Source of the DNA: CALMEC01 sp963765105
GTDB taxonomy: Bacteria; Actinomycetota; Thermoleophilia; Miltoncostaeales; Miltoncostaeaceae
Reading direction: 5' to 3'
Length of the DNA stretch: 64,000 nucleotides
Assembly: GCA_963765105.1 (NCBI GenBank)
Contig: CAVXUW010000002.1
Coordinates: 186,001 to 250,000, forward strand
The notes under the pieces are model-generated. The model was not told the origin of the DNA. It saw nothing but the letters and a program-made list of their open reading frames with translations, and ran no database searches. Within the stretch, counting starts at the first letter, position 1. The number at the start of each line of letters is the position of its first letter. The position numbers and the translations under genes are program-made. Shown here piece by piece: positions 25,485-33,932 of this stretch.

Positions 25485-27177
25485 ATGAGAATCGTTCCGG
25501 CTGATTATCCCCCCCGTTTCCGCGCGTCCGACTATGTCGTGCGTCCCGTGGCTGGTGAGGACGAACGCATTGACGTGGGCGTCTTGTTTGTCGGTGCGGG
25601 CCCGGCCGGGCTTGCCGGGGCGGTGCGCCTGGGGCAGCTCCTTGCCGAGGACCCCGCCGTGGCCGAGCAGCTGGGCGAGGTTCCCATCGCCGTTATCGAG
25701 AAGGGCAAGAACGCCGGCTCGCACCTGATGTCGGGCGCGGTCATGCGTCCCGGCCCGTTCCAGTCGCTGTTCCCGGATGTCGACAAGGCCGACCTGCCGA
25801 TCTATTCGGAGGTCAGGAGCGAGGCCATGTACTTCATGACCAAGAGCGCCGCGTTTCGTCTGCCGGTGCCGCCGCCGCAGATGAAAAACCACGGCAACTG
25901 GGTGATCTCCGTGAGCCAGCTCGCGCGGTGGATGGCAGAGCAGGCCGAGGAACTCGGCGCCTACATGCTCCCCGAGACCGACGCACAGAAGCTGATCGTC
26001 GACGACGGCCGCGTCATGGGTGTTGTCACCGGTGACAAGGGGCGCGGCAAGGAGGGCGAGGAACTCGGCACGTTCGAGCCCGGCATGGAGCTCCACGCCA
26101 ACGTCACCGCCGTGTGCGAAGGCACGCAGGGCCACATCGCCGGAGTGCTGCGCAAGCACTTCGAGCTCGACCAAGCCCCCATGACGTACGAGCTGGGCGT
26201 CAAAGAGGTGTGGGAGGTGCCGAAGCCGCTCACCAAGCTCATCCACACCGCCGGTTGGCCGCTTCGCCTTAGCTCCAAGTACCGTGAATACGGCGGGTCG
26301 TGGATCTACCCGATGGGCGAGGACAAAGTCTCCATCGGCTTCGTCACCGGCCTCGACTACGCCGACGCGAGCCTCTCGGTTCACGACATCCTCCAGCAGT
26401 TCAAGTCGCACAAGCTGGTGAAGCGGCATCCTCGAGGGTGGTCGCCGCATCGCCTGGGGCGCCAAGACCATCCCGGGTGGTGGCTTCAACGCGCTGCCCA
26501 AGCGCCTGCACGTTCCCGGCGCCGTCCTATGTGGCGACTCGGCCGGCTTCGTCAACATGAGCGCACTTAAGGGTGTTCACTACGCCATCCAGTCCGGCAT
26601 CCTCGCCGCCGAGGCGATCTACGACTCGCTGAAGGCCGGCACCGCCACCACCACGACCGGCCTTTGGGGCTACGACAAGAAGGTGCACGACAGCATCATC
26701 TGGAAGGACCTGTGGCGTGAGCGCAACGTGCGGCCTGCTTTCCAGCAGAGCTTCCTCTACGGCGCCATCATCGGCGGCGTCGCCACCGGAACCTTCGGCA
26801 AGTTCCCGAAACACATCGATCATCACGCCGACGCCACGGCCGACGTCTTCGTCGGCGACCGGGCGAAGGAGTACCCCAAGCCCGACGGGCAGTACTACTT
26901 CGACAAGCTCTCCTCCGTGTTCATCAGCGGGAACAAGACCCGTGACGATCAGCCCAACCACATTCGTGTGCAGACCCACGTGCCACGTGAGCTTGCGGTC
27001 ATGTGGGAGGCCATGTGCCCCGCCCAGGTGTACGAGGTCGAGGAAAACGGCGGCGGCACCATGGTGAACGTCAAAGTCAATGCGTCGAACTGCGTGCAGT
27101 GCGGCGCCATCACCGCGAAGGGTGGTCAGCTCACCCCGCCGGAAGGGGGCTCGGGCCCCGAGTACACGCTCACGTAG
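25485..27177 (+). pseudogene. electron transfer flavoprotein-ubiquinone oxidoreductase, one frameshift
   Basis: ETF-QO passes electrons from ETF (fed by acyl-CoA dehydrogenases) to the quinone pool. The frame from ATG 25485 has the FAD motif VGAGPAGLAGAVRL and IEKGKNAGSHLMSGAV, and runs in register to about 26428 (KSHKLVKR). From about 26431 homology continues in the next frame with ILEGGRRIAWGAKTIPGGG and CGDSAGFVNMSALKGVHYAI to TAG 27177. One extra base in GCGGCATCC explains it. The C-terminal cluster region has CPAQVYEV and NCVQCGAI; the usual last Cys of the CxxCxxC set is absent. Either a sequencing error or a recent mutation. Confidence 0.85.
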
Positions 27178-27181
27178 GCGT

Positions 27182-27220
27182 CCTGGGTGAGTACGCGGCC
27201 CGCGGACCCCGCGGCCCAGG
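27182..27220 (+). terminator. hairpin after ETF-QO
   Basis: CCTGGG/CCCAGG arms enclose further GC-rich pairing (GCGG/CCGC), starting 4 bp after the ETF-QO stop. No T-run. Confidence 0.3.
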
Positions 27221-27298
27221 CGCGCTTTTCGGTGGAGGCCATCGCAGCAGCAACAGCGGTGAGTCGAAACCGGCGGTGACGAAGCTGTAAAGGCGCTC

Positions 27299-29458
27299 AT
27301 GTCGGGGCCCGCATGTGCCGAAACGACTGCCATGCGTGGCATCCGCCAATGGCCGGTTCGTCAGTCGTCCGCCGAAGATTCCTGGACTCCCGCTCGGGTG
27401 GCCACCCTTGTTGTGGCCATCGGTCTCGTCCCGGCGCTTGTCGCGGCCGTCTTCTTGATGCGGTCGGCCCGAAGCGACGCGAACAGTCGAACCGATGCCG
27501 AAATCAGTCGTCAGGCCGAGGCACAGCGCGGCACGTTCGAGGCCTACTTCGAGCGCGCACGGTCGTCTGCTCTGCTCACCGCACAGAACCCCTCGTTTCT
27601 CTCGTTCTACCGGGAACCCGGGGCGCGCGAGGCGCGAGTGCGGCGAAACGGTCCGACGCTTCGAACCGCCACCCAGGCCCTTGGCTTCCTCGAGACGCTC
27701 TACCCGTCCAGCATCAGCGAAGCCTCCTTCATTGACGTGGGTGGGGCCGAGAACGCGCGGATGGTCCGTGGTGAGCTCGCCCCGATCGCCGACCTCTCCC
27801 CCGACGAGTCCACGGCGGTGTTCTTCGCGCCGGCCTTTGCTCTCGAGCCCGGGGAGGTTCACCAGTCACGGCCCTATCGGTCGGAGGACACGGACGAATG
27901 GGTGATCTCGAACGCGACACCGATTGCGCTCAACGGCACGAAAATCGCGATCGTCCGCTTTGATGTTTCGATCGAGAGCTTCCGCCGTGAGGCGGCAAAG
28001 CGCGCCGGTGACCAGCGGGTACTTGTCATCGATGCAAAAACCAGCGCCCCCGTCTTCGACAGCCTCTCGCCGCAAAAGCCCGGCACCGAACTCGCGCCAA
28101 CGGTCACGACCATCGGTCAGTTGACGGGAGACATGGGAACGTTCAATCGGGACGGCTGGCGTTTTCACTACGAACGGCTGGCCAGCACGTCGACCAACGC
28201 GAACGATTGGTACATCGTCACGAGCGCAGCCGCGCCCGGTGGCCTCTCCCGGGTGGTGATTCTGCCGCTCCTGCTCATGCTGGCGCTCGTCGCTTTCCTC
28301 GCCCTGTACGTGGCCCGTCGTTGGGGCGGCATGACCGCGGCTTTGGCCGCCGGCGTTGAACGCGAGAAGGCGATGCACGCCGAGACTCAGGAGGCCGAGA
28401 AGCTTGCGCGCGCCGACGGGCTTCGCCGCGTCGTGCAGGAGTACCGCGATTTCGCCGGTCGGGTGGCCAGTGGTGACCTCACCGCTCGCGTCCAGACCGA
28501 AACGTCGAGCGAGCTGTTCGCGCTGTCGACTGAGCTCAACCAAATGGTTCACGACCTTGCCGCCATGTCAGCCGACGTCCGCACGGCAAGTCACGAGGTT
28601 CATGGCGCCACCGAGCGGATCGAACGCATCGTCAGTGAGCACAGCGTTGCTACCGCTACCCAAGCCGCCGCTGTCGACGAGACCACATCGGCGTCGAGGC
28701 GGGTGCGCCAATCGGCCGAACGGGCGGCATCGCAAGCCAAGGACCTTGCTGAGCACGCCGACGAAGCGATCGTCGTGTCGAATGAAGGCGGCCGCATCGT
28801 GGGCGAGATCGTCGGCGGCATGTCGAGCATCAACGACACCGTCCTGCGCATCGCGAACGAGATCACGGCGCTCTCCCAAGAGACCCGAGCGATCGAAGAG
28901 ATCACCCGCTCGGTCAACGAAATCGCCGATCAATCCAACATGCTGGCACTCAACGCCACCATCGAGGCCGCCCGCGCCGGTGAGCACGGTCGTGGCTTCG
29001 CCGTCGTCGCCGACGAGGTTCGTGTCCTGGCCGGTCAGTCGAAAGCCGCCACATCTCAAGTGGGCGAGATCCTTGCCCGCATCGAACAACGCACCGCCGC
29101 CGCTGTTGAAGCGACCGCTGCCGGAACATCTGCCGCCGGTGAGGGAATGTCGCTTGCACGGGACGCCGGCGCCGCCATCGAGCGTCTCGCCGACACACTG
29201 CGCGGAACCGCCGAGGCGTCCGCCGAGATCGCCACCCTCGTGCAACAACAGTTTGGTCAGTCGGACGACATCGCACGATCGATGAACGACCTTGCCGTCT
29301 CCACCGCCCAGATCTCCCACGGCGTTGAGGAGGCCATGAACTCCGCCGCGATGCTCCGCACCCTGGCCGACCGCCTGGGCGCACTAACCGATCGATACCA
29401 GATCGCCGATCCTGTGATCCACCCCGACGAACGGCGCTCGACGATTAGCTCGGTGTAG
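27299..29458 (+). CDS. methyl-accepting chemotaxis protein
   Basis: 719-residue transmembrane chemoreceptor. TM1 near residues 34-53 (VATLVVAIGLVPALVAAVFL), a ~260-residue extracytoplasmic sensor (Cache-like), TM2 near 322-340 (VVILPLLLMLALVAFLALYV), then a HAMP-like linker and a methyl-accepting signalling domain. The signalling hairpin is EIADQSNMLALNATIEAARA-GEHGRGFAVVADEVRVLA. It would control CheA via CheW; no che genes are in the window, so it is an orphan locally. ATG 27299 has AAAGG upstream. 3' end overlaps the convergent phosphatase gene by 14 bp. Ligand unknown. Confidence 0.9.
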   Translation: MSGPACAETTAMRGIRQWPVRQSSAEDSWTPARVATLVVAIGLVPALVAAVFLMRSARSDANSRTDAEISRQAEAQRGTFEAYFERARSSALLTAQNPSFLSFYREPGAREARVRRNGPTLRTATQALGFLETLYPSSISEASFIDVGGAENARMVRGELAPIADLSPDESTAVFFAPAFALEPGEVHQSRPYRSEDTDEWVISNATPIALNGTKIAIVRFDVSIESFRREAAKRAGDQRVLVIDAKTSAPVFDSLSPQKPGTELAPTVTTIGQLTGDMGTFNRDGWRFHYERLASTSTNANDWYIVTSAAAPGGLSRVVILPLLLMLALVAFLALYVARRWGGMTAALAAGVEREKAMHAETQEAEKLARADGLRRVVQEYRDFAGRVASGDLTARVQTETSSELFALSTELNQMVHDLAAMSADVRTASHEVHGATERIERIVSEHSVATATQAAAVDETTSASRRVRQSAERAASQAKDLAEHADEAIVVSNEGGRIVGEIVGGMSSINDTVLRIANEITALSQETRAIEEITRSVNEIADQSNMLALNATIEAARAGEHGRGFAVVADEVRVLAGQSKAATSQVGEILARIEQRTAAAVEATAAGTSAAGEGMSLARDAGAAIERLADTLRGTAEASAEIATLVQQQFGQSDDIARSMNDLAVSTAQISHGVEEAMNSAAMLRTLADRLGALTDRYQIADPVIHPDERRSTISSV

Positions 29459-31670
29459 CGCGCCGGACCACGGCGAGGGCGGCATCATCATGAAGTGGTC
29501 CACCGGCGAAGCGGCGAGCTGCGGCGTAGATCTCCGTGGCGATGGCCGTTGCCGGTTGCGTAACGACACCCAGGACTGTCTGTCGTAACCGTTCCTCGCC
29601 AAACATGTCATCGCCACGGCGGGCGTCGAGGATCCCGTCAGTGGTGAGCACCAGCAGGGCGCCGGGTGGGAAGGCGGTCTCGTGCGTGCGGTAGGGATCC
29701 TCCATGATGAACCCGATCGGGGGATCCGGGTCGTCGAGCGGGGTTACCGACCCGTCGGCGCCCACCAGAAGCGGTGGGGGATGGCCCGCGCTCGTCCACG
29801 TGAGCGAGTCATCGTCAAGGTCGATCACGGCCAGAAAGCCGGTGACAAAGGCGGCATCGCCGAGGCGGCCGGTAACCAATCGGGCGAGGTGGTCGAGCAG
29901 GCGGCCGGGATCGTGCTCCTGCGCGGAGAGGCCCTCCAGCAGGTACCGCACCATTCCGGTGGTGCCGGCGGCTTGCACGCCTTTGCCGGCCACATCACCC
30001 ACCATCACCGCGACCTTGCCGTCGGCCAGAACCCAGATGTCGTACAGGTCGCCGCCCACCATGGCGCCGGCGGCGGCGCGGTACAGGGTCGCCATCTCCA
30101 GACCCTCCACCTCGGGTGGCTCCTCGGCCAAGAGCGCATCCTGCAGGGTCTCGGCGATCTGACGTTCCTGCTCGAACAGCAGCGCGTTTTGGATGGCGGC
30201 CTCGGTGTGGCGTGCGAGCTCCGTCAAGACACGCAAGTCGCGTTCGTCGAAGGCGTTCGGTGAGGGGGAATGAACGGCCAGGACCCCGTACACCCGGTCG
30301 ACCAGCTCGATCGGCACCGCGACAAACGAGCGCACCCCTTCCAGGTCGTCGACATCGGGGTCGGAAATGGCGTCGCTGCAGATGAAGGCGCGTCGACTTT
30401 GCACCACGCGACCCAGGGTGCCTTCGCCCCGGCGTCGACGCATGCGTCGCAGGGTCTCGCGATCGAACCCGCGTGATGCGGCGGGGGTGAGGTCCCCGCG
30501 GCGACGCACGGTGAGAAGGGCCACCTGCTCGGTGGCCACCAATCCCACCACCTGTGAGACGAGCTGCTCGTGAATGTCGGTGCGTGTGAGGGCCGACGCC
30601 AGCATGTGGGCGGCCCGGGCGATAGCGATCTCCTCCTGTGCGCGCTGCTCCTCACGCTCCAACAGCTGGGCGTTCTCCTCCGCCAATGCCCGTGCCTCGA
30701 GCAGAGCACGATGGCGCACGGTGATGTCGGAGAGAATGACGACGCGCCCGAGCAGGCTGCCCGTCGCGTCACGCACGGGGGAGCTAAACCGCTCCAGCAC
30801 CAGACCGTCGATTGTGTCCAACTGATCGCGCAGGGTGACGTCAGGCCCCTCACCAAAGCGCATTGCGATCTCCGCATATGCGTCGGGGTCACGGAAGCGT
30901 GGTGAGATGTGCTCACGCAGCATCCGGTCGGCCGACTGGCCCAACAGGATGTCAGGCGACACGCGAAGCAATTCACCATAGGCGCGGTTGACGATGGTGA
31001 TGATGCCGTCGGTGTCCATCACGATGACGCCGTTGCGGGTGGTGGCAAGGACTGCTTCCAGTACCTGACGGGTGCGGCGGTTGCGGTCGCGAAGGAGGGC
31101 GTTTTGGACGGCAAGGGAGATCTGGGGGGCGAGGGCCTCCACCGCCTCCTGCTCACGTGCACCGATCGGGTCGTGCCCGGCGAAGTTGACCAAAGCGAGC
31201 GCCCCCATGTGGGGATTGCTTCTCGTGCGAAGTGGCATGGCAACGGCGCTGGCCCCGCGCAAGACACTCCGGGCGTCGCGAAGGGGCACCCCGGTGTCTT
31301 CGATCTCGGCGAGTCGGGCCAACACGGCGGGTTCGCTCATGATGTCGGGCCACAGAACGGTCGACCCGCCGGAGAGAGCGCTCAATCCGAGGTCAGCGGT
31401 CTCGGGACGCACTGATGCCAAGGCCGGGCCGTACGTGCGGCCGATCACCGGGTCCTCGGCGCTGTAGGCACGCGCCACACGCTTCCGGTCCTCCTCGCCG
31501 CCGCGAAGGATCACCAGGTCCACCGCCAATGCTTCGCGAAGACGGTCGGCAATCAAGGTGAGGCTCTCGTCGAGTGACGCGGGGGGTTCGAGCCCGGCAA
31601 GCAGCTCGAAGGGCTGGCCCTCGTCCATGCGACGAGCGCTGATGGCAGGTGTGGGGTTCTTAGGAGTCAC
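29445..31670 (-). CDS. GAF-PAS-GAF sensor phosphatase with SpoIIE/PP2C domain
   Basis: 741-residue soluble regulator. GAF domain ~30-190, PAS ~205-320 (TRNGVIVMDTDGIITIVNRA, then a coiled-coil rich in Glu/Arg), second GAF ~345-500, and a PP2C-type SpoIIE phosphatase ~520-738. Metal-binding aspartates in GGDLYDIWVLADGKVAVMVG, LTTDGILDARRGDDMFGEE and HDDAALAVV. Such enzymes dephosphorylate STAS-domain anti-anti-sigma factors in partner-switching cascades. The STAS protein at 33569 is a reasonable but unproven partner. Overlaps the next leftward gene (carbonic anhydrase) by 11 bp. Confidence 0.88.
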   Translation of the reverse strand: MTPKNPTPAISARRMDEGQPFELLAGLEPPASLDESLTLIADRLREALAVDLVILRGGEEDRKRVARAYSAEDPVIGRTYGPALASVRPETADLGLSALSGGSTVLWPDIMSEPAVLARLAEIEDTGVPLRDARSVLRGASAVAMPLRTRSNPHMGALALVNFAGHDPIGAREQEAVEALAPQISLAVQNALLRDRNRRTRQVLEAVLATTRNGVIVMDTDGIITIVNRAYGELLRVSPDILLGQSADRMLREHISPRFRDPDAYAEIAMRFGEGPDVTLRDQLDTIDGLVLERFSSPVRDATGSLLGRVVILSDITVRHRALLEARALAEENAQLLEREEQRAQEEIAIARAAHMLASALTRTDIHEQLVSQVVGLVATEQVALLTVRRRGDLTPAASRGFDRETLRRMRRRRGEGTLGRVVQSRRAFICSDAISDPDVDDLEGVRSFVAVPIELVDRVYGVLAVHSPSPNAFDERDLRVLTELARHTEAAIQNALLFEQERQIAETLQDALLAEEPPEVEGLEMATLYRAAAGAMVGGDLYDIWVLADGKVAVMVGDVAGKGVQAAGTTGMVRYLLEGLSAQEHDPGRLLDHLARLVTGRLGDAAFVTGFLAVIDLDDDSLTWTSAGHPPPLLVGADGSVTPLDDPDPPIGFIMEDPYRTHETAFPPGALLVLTTDGILDARRGDDMFGEERLRQTVLGVVTQPATAIATEIYAAARRFAGGPLHDDAALAVVRRATPS

Positions 31671-32166
31671 GGTGCACCGTGATCATCTTCACATAGTGTG
31701 CGGCACTTCCCCGAATTTGCTCACGCTGTTCGGGCGTCGTTTCCCGCATCACCCGTCCCGGGACGCCGAGAACCAGCGATCCGGGCGGCACGACCGTTCC
31801 CTCAACGAGCACTGCCCCCGCACCGATGATCGAGCCGCTGCCGACGTGACAGTGGTTCATCACGATGGCGCCGATGCCAATGAGAACCTCATCCTCGATC
31901 GTGCATCCGTGAACGCAGGCCTGGTGGCCGATGGTGACGGAGCTGCCGATCGTGCAGGGAACCCCAGCGTCGGCATGAATGACCACGCCGTCCTGCACGT
32001 TGGTGTCTGCGCCCACTGCAATCTGATCGGTATCTCCGCGAATCGTCGCGTTGGGCCACACCGACACGTTGCGCCCGAGATCCACTCGGCCGATGACGCA
32101 GGCGGCCGCATGGACAAAAGCGCCCGCAGCAAGGCTCGGGGAATGCGTACCAAGCGGAAGGATCAG
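31660..32166 (-). CDS. gamma-carbonic anhydrase-like hexapeptide protein, apparent CTG start
   Basis: Left-handed beta-helix protein of the gamma-carbonic anhydrase family (possible CO2 hydration; many members have uncertain activity). Hexapeptide repeats throughout; candidate zinc histidines in VVIHADAG and TIGHQACVHGC; typical C-terminal IPPGS-like PPGSLVLGVPGRVM. The first canonical start (GTG 32085) would delete the conserved N terminus. Upstream in the same frame the sequence reads ILPLGTHSPSLAAGAFVH then CVIGRVDLG, matching the family, back to CTG 32166. A stop lies at 32191-32193 with no ATG, GTG or TTG between. CTG is therefore taken as start; a base-call error is the alternative. Confidence 0.75.
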   Translation of the reverse strand: MILPLGTHSPSLAAGAFVHAAACVIGRVDLGRNVSVWPNATIRGDTDQIAVGADTNVQDGVVIHADAGVPCTIGSSVTIGHQACVHGCTIEDEVLIGIGAIVMNHCHVGSGSIIGAGAVLVEGTVVPPGSLVLGVPGRVMRETTPEQREQIRGSAAHYVKMITVHRDS

Positions 32167-32212
32167 GAGACAAACACTATCCCGGCACGCTCATCGCCGA
32201 GACACGACGTGC

Positions 32213-32240
32213 TTGACAACACAATTCATGGGACTACGAT
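32213..32240 (+). promoter_or_regulatory. sigma70-like promoter for cytochrome lipoprotein gene
   Basis: -35 TTGACA at 32213-32218, 16-bp spacer, -10 TACGAT at 32235-32240, 36 bp before the ATG at 32276. Good match to the housekeeping consensus. Confidence 0.6.
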
Positions 32241-32275
32241 GCGCTCATCGACCGCGCCGCCCAGGAGGTTCCGAG

Positions 32276-32659
32276 ATGTTTCGACTTCGTTCCGTCGCAG
32301 TAATTTCCCTTATTGCCGCCTTCGGTCTCGTTGGAGCAGGCTGCGGCGACAGTGACGATGCGAGTTCCGGCGGCGGCGGCACGGCACCTGCGGCCACCTC
32401 CACCCCGGCCGCGACGTCCACCACCGAAGCGGCTGTCGGTGATGCCGCTGCGGGCAAGACGGTCTTCGAGTCAAAGTGCCAGGGCTGCCACCTCAACGGT
32501 GGAAGCGAAGCAGGCACTGGTCCCGTGCTGAAAGGCAAAGGTCTGGACGCGGCAGGGATCACAGCGCAAATCAAGAACGGCGGCGGTGTGATGCCCGCGA
32601 ATCTCGTGACGGGTGCGGACCTCGACAATGTCGTCGCGTTCCTGGTCAGCTTGCAGTAA
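32276..32659 (+). CDS. monohaem cytochrome c lipoprotein
   Basis: 127-residue class I cytochrome c. Lipoprotein signal with lipobox LVGAGC, then a Ser/Thr/Ala/Pro tether, then the haem motif CQGCH (KCQGCHLNGG) and distal Met in GGGVMPANLV. Probably anchored outside the membrane as an electron shuttle to a terminal oxidase. ATG 32276 has AGGAGG 7 nt upstream and a sigma70-like promoter. Followed 170 bp later by a dihaem relative on the same strand. Confidence 0.88.
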   Translation: MFRLRSVAVISLIAAFGLVGAGCGDSDDASSGGGGTAPAATSTPAATSTTEAAVGDAAAGKTVFESKCQGCHLNGGSEAGTGPVLKGKGLDAAGITAQIKNGGGVMPANLVTGADLDNVVAFLVSLQ

Positions 32660-32829
32660 CACGAACCGCGGTTGAGGTGGTTGAGCGGGCCGCATTTGCG
32701 GTCCGCTCCCGTTTGCGGCGTTCACCACGGGTGGAATGTCACCCGCAGACGGGGCGAGATCACCGGGAAACACGTCGCCCAACCGAATAGACTCCGCCGT
32801 ACCTGATGGGTTACTTCGGAGGTCACGAG

Positions 32830-33525
32830 ATGCGCAGGGCGAGAGACCAGGTCATCACATTCGCGCTCATTGGTGCCGTTGTCGCGCTGTTCGCCGGCTG
32901 CGGTGGACCTGAACCGGACGAAGCGACGACCCCGCCGAATGCGCAAACCGTCAAGAACGGCGAGTACCTCAGCGACAAGAAGAAGGACGCTGAGGGAGGC
33001 GAAGGCGGCGAAGGCAGCGCCGACGTGGCGGCGGGGAAGACCGCTTTCGAGGGTAAGTGTCAAAGCTGTCACCTCAACGGCGGCGCAGAGGCCGGTGGCA
33101 TCGGTCCCGTCCTCAAAGATAAGGGCCTGACCGCCGCATCCATCGAGACGCAGATCGTCAACGGCAAGGGCGCGATGCCCGCTGGTCTCGCCGAGGGCGA
33201 GGATCTGAAGACCATCACCGCCTACGTCGCGAGCATCCAGGGCGCGAAAGCTGAGGGTGGGGAAGAGCCTGCGGGCGGGACCCCGGCCGAAGGCGGGGAC
33301 GACCCGGCGATTGCCGCCGGTGCAAAGGTCTACGAGGGAGCATGTCAGAGCTGCCACGGCGCAAACGGCACGGCGGGCCCCGTCGGTCCGCAAATCGCCG
33401 GGAAAGGCCTTGCCGAGGAGGCCATCCGCACTCAGATCGTCAACGGCAAGGGCGCGATGCCGGGTGGCCTTGCAACCGGCGAGGACCTCGAAAACGTCGT
33501 GAAGTACCTCGTCAGCCTCCAATAA
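32830..33525 (+). CDS. dihaem cytochrome c lipoprotein
   Basis: 231 residues. Lipobox LFAGC, charged linker rich in Lys/Glu/Gly, then two class I cytochrome domains with haem motifs KCQSCHLNGG and ACQSCHGANG. Each domain ends with the near-identical NGKGAMPAGLAEGEDL and NGKGAMPGGLATGEDL, supplying the Met ligand, which shows internal duplication. Likely a membrane-tethered electron carrier working with the monohaem protein upstream. ATG 32830 has GGAGG upstream; GTG/TTG options further 5' lack a ribosome site. Confidence 0.88.
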   Translation: MRRARDQVITFALIGAVVALFAGCGGPEPDEATTPPNAQTVKNGEYLSDKKKDAEGGEGGEGSADVAAGKTAFEGKCQSCHLNGGAEAGGIGPVLKDKGLTAASIETQIVNGKGAMPAGLAEGEDLKTITAYVASIQGAKAEGGEEPAGGTPAEGGDDPAIAAGAKVYEGACQSCHGANGTAGPVGPQIAGKGLAEEAIRTQIVNGKGAMPGGLATGEDLENVVKYLVSLQ

Positions 33526-33568
33526 CTGGGAATTCATACGGGATGGGGCGGTGCGATAGCATCGCCCT

Positions 33569-33928
33569 ATGGGACTCACCGTAACCTCGAACACTGCCTC
33601 TGGACGGCTCGTTCTCGCGCTTGAGGGCGAACTCGACATCTACACCGTCGGAGCTTTTCGTCACGAGTCCGACAAGCTCGACCCGGCTGCAGCGCAGATC
33701 ATCGTCGACCTCACCAACGTGAGCCTGCTCGACTCCTCGGGACTCGGCGCGCTCGTGAGCCTGCTGAACCGCGCGCGTGCCGCCGACAGTATGCTCGGCG
33801 TTGTTTGCCCCCAACGCCACCTGCGTCGCGTCTTCGAGATCACCGGCCTGCGTCGGGCCTTTGTGTTCGGCGATGATGTCGACGCCGTGACCGCCGCCCT
33901 CGCCGAGGCCGCCACCCCCGCCGCATAG
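33569..33928 (+). CDS. STAS-domain anti-anti-sigma factor
   Basis: 119-residue protein of the SpoIIAA/RsbV family. Core signature DLTNVSLLDSSGLGALVSL; the Ser pair in DSSGLG is the phosphorylation site by an anti-sigma kinase. The SpoIIE phosphatase at 29445 is a potential activator, and the kinase and sigma factor are not in view. Stop codon lies 4 bp before the apparent CTG start of serS, so the two are probably co-transcribed. Confidence 0.85.
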   Translation: MGLTVTSNTASGRLVLALEGELDIYTVGAFRHESDKLDPAAAQIIVDLTNVSLLDSSGLGALVSLLNRARAADSMLGVVCPQRHLRRVFEITGLRRAFVFGDDVDAVTAALAEAATPAA

Positions 33929-33932
33929 TCCG

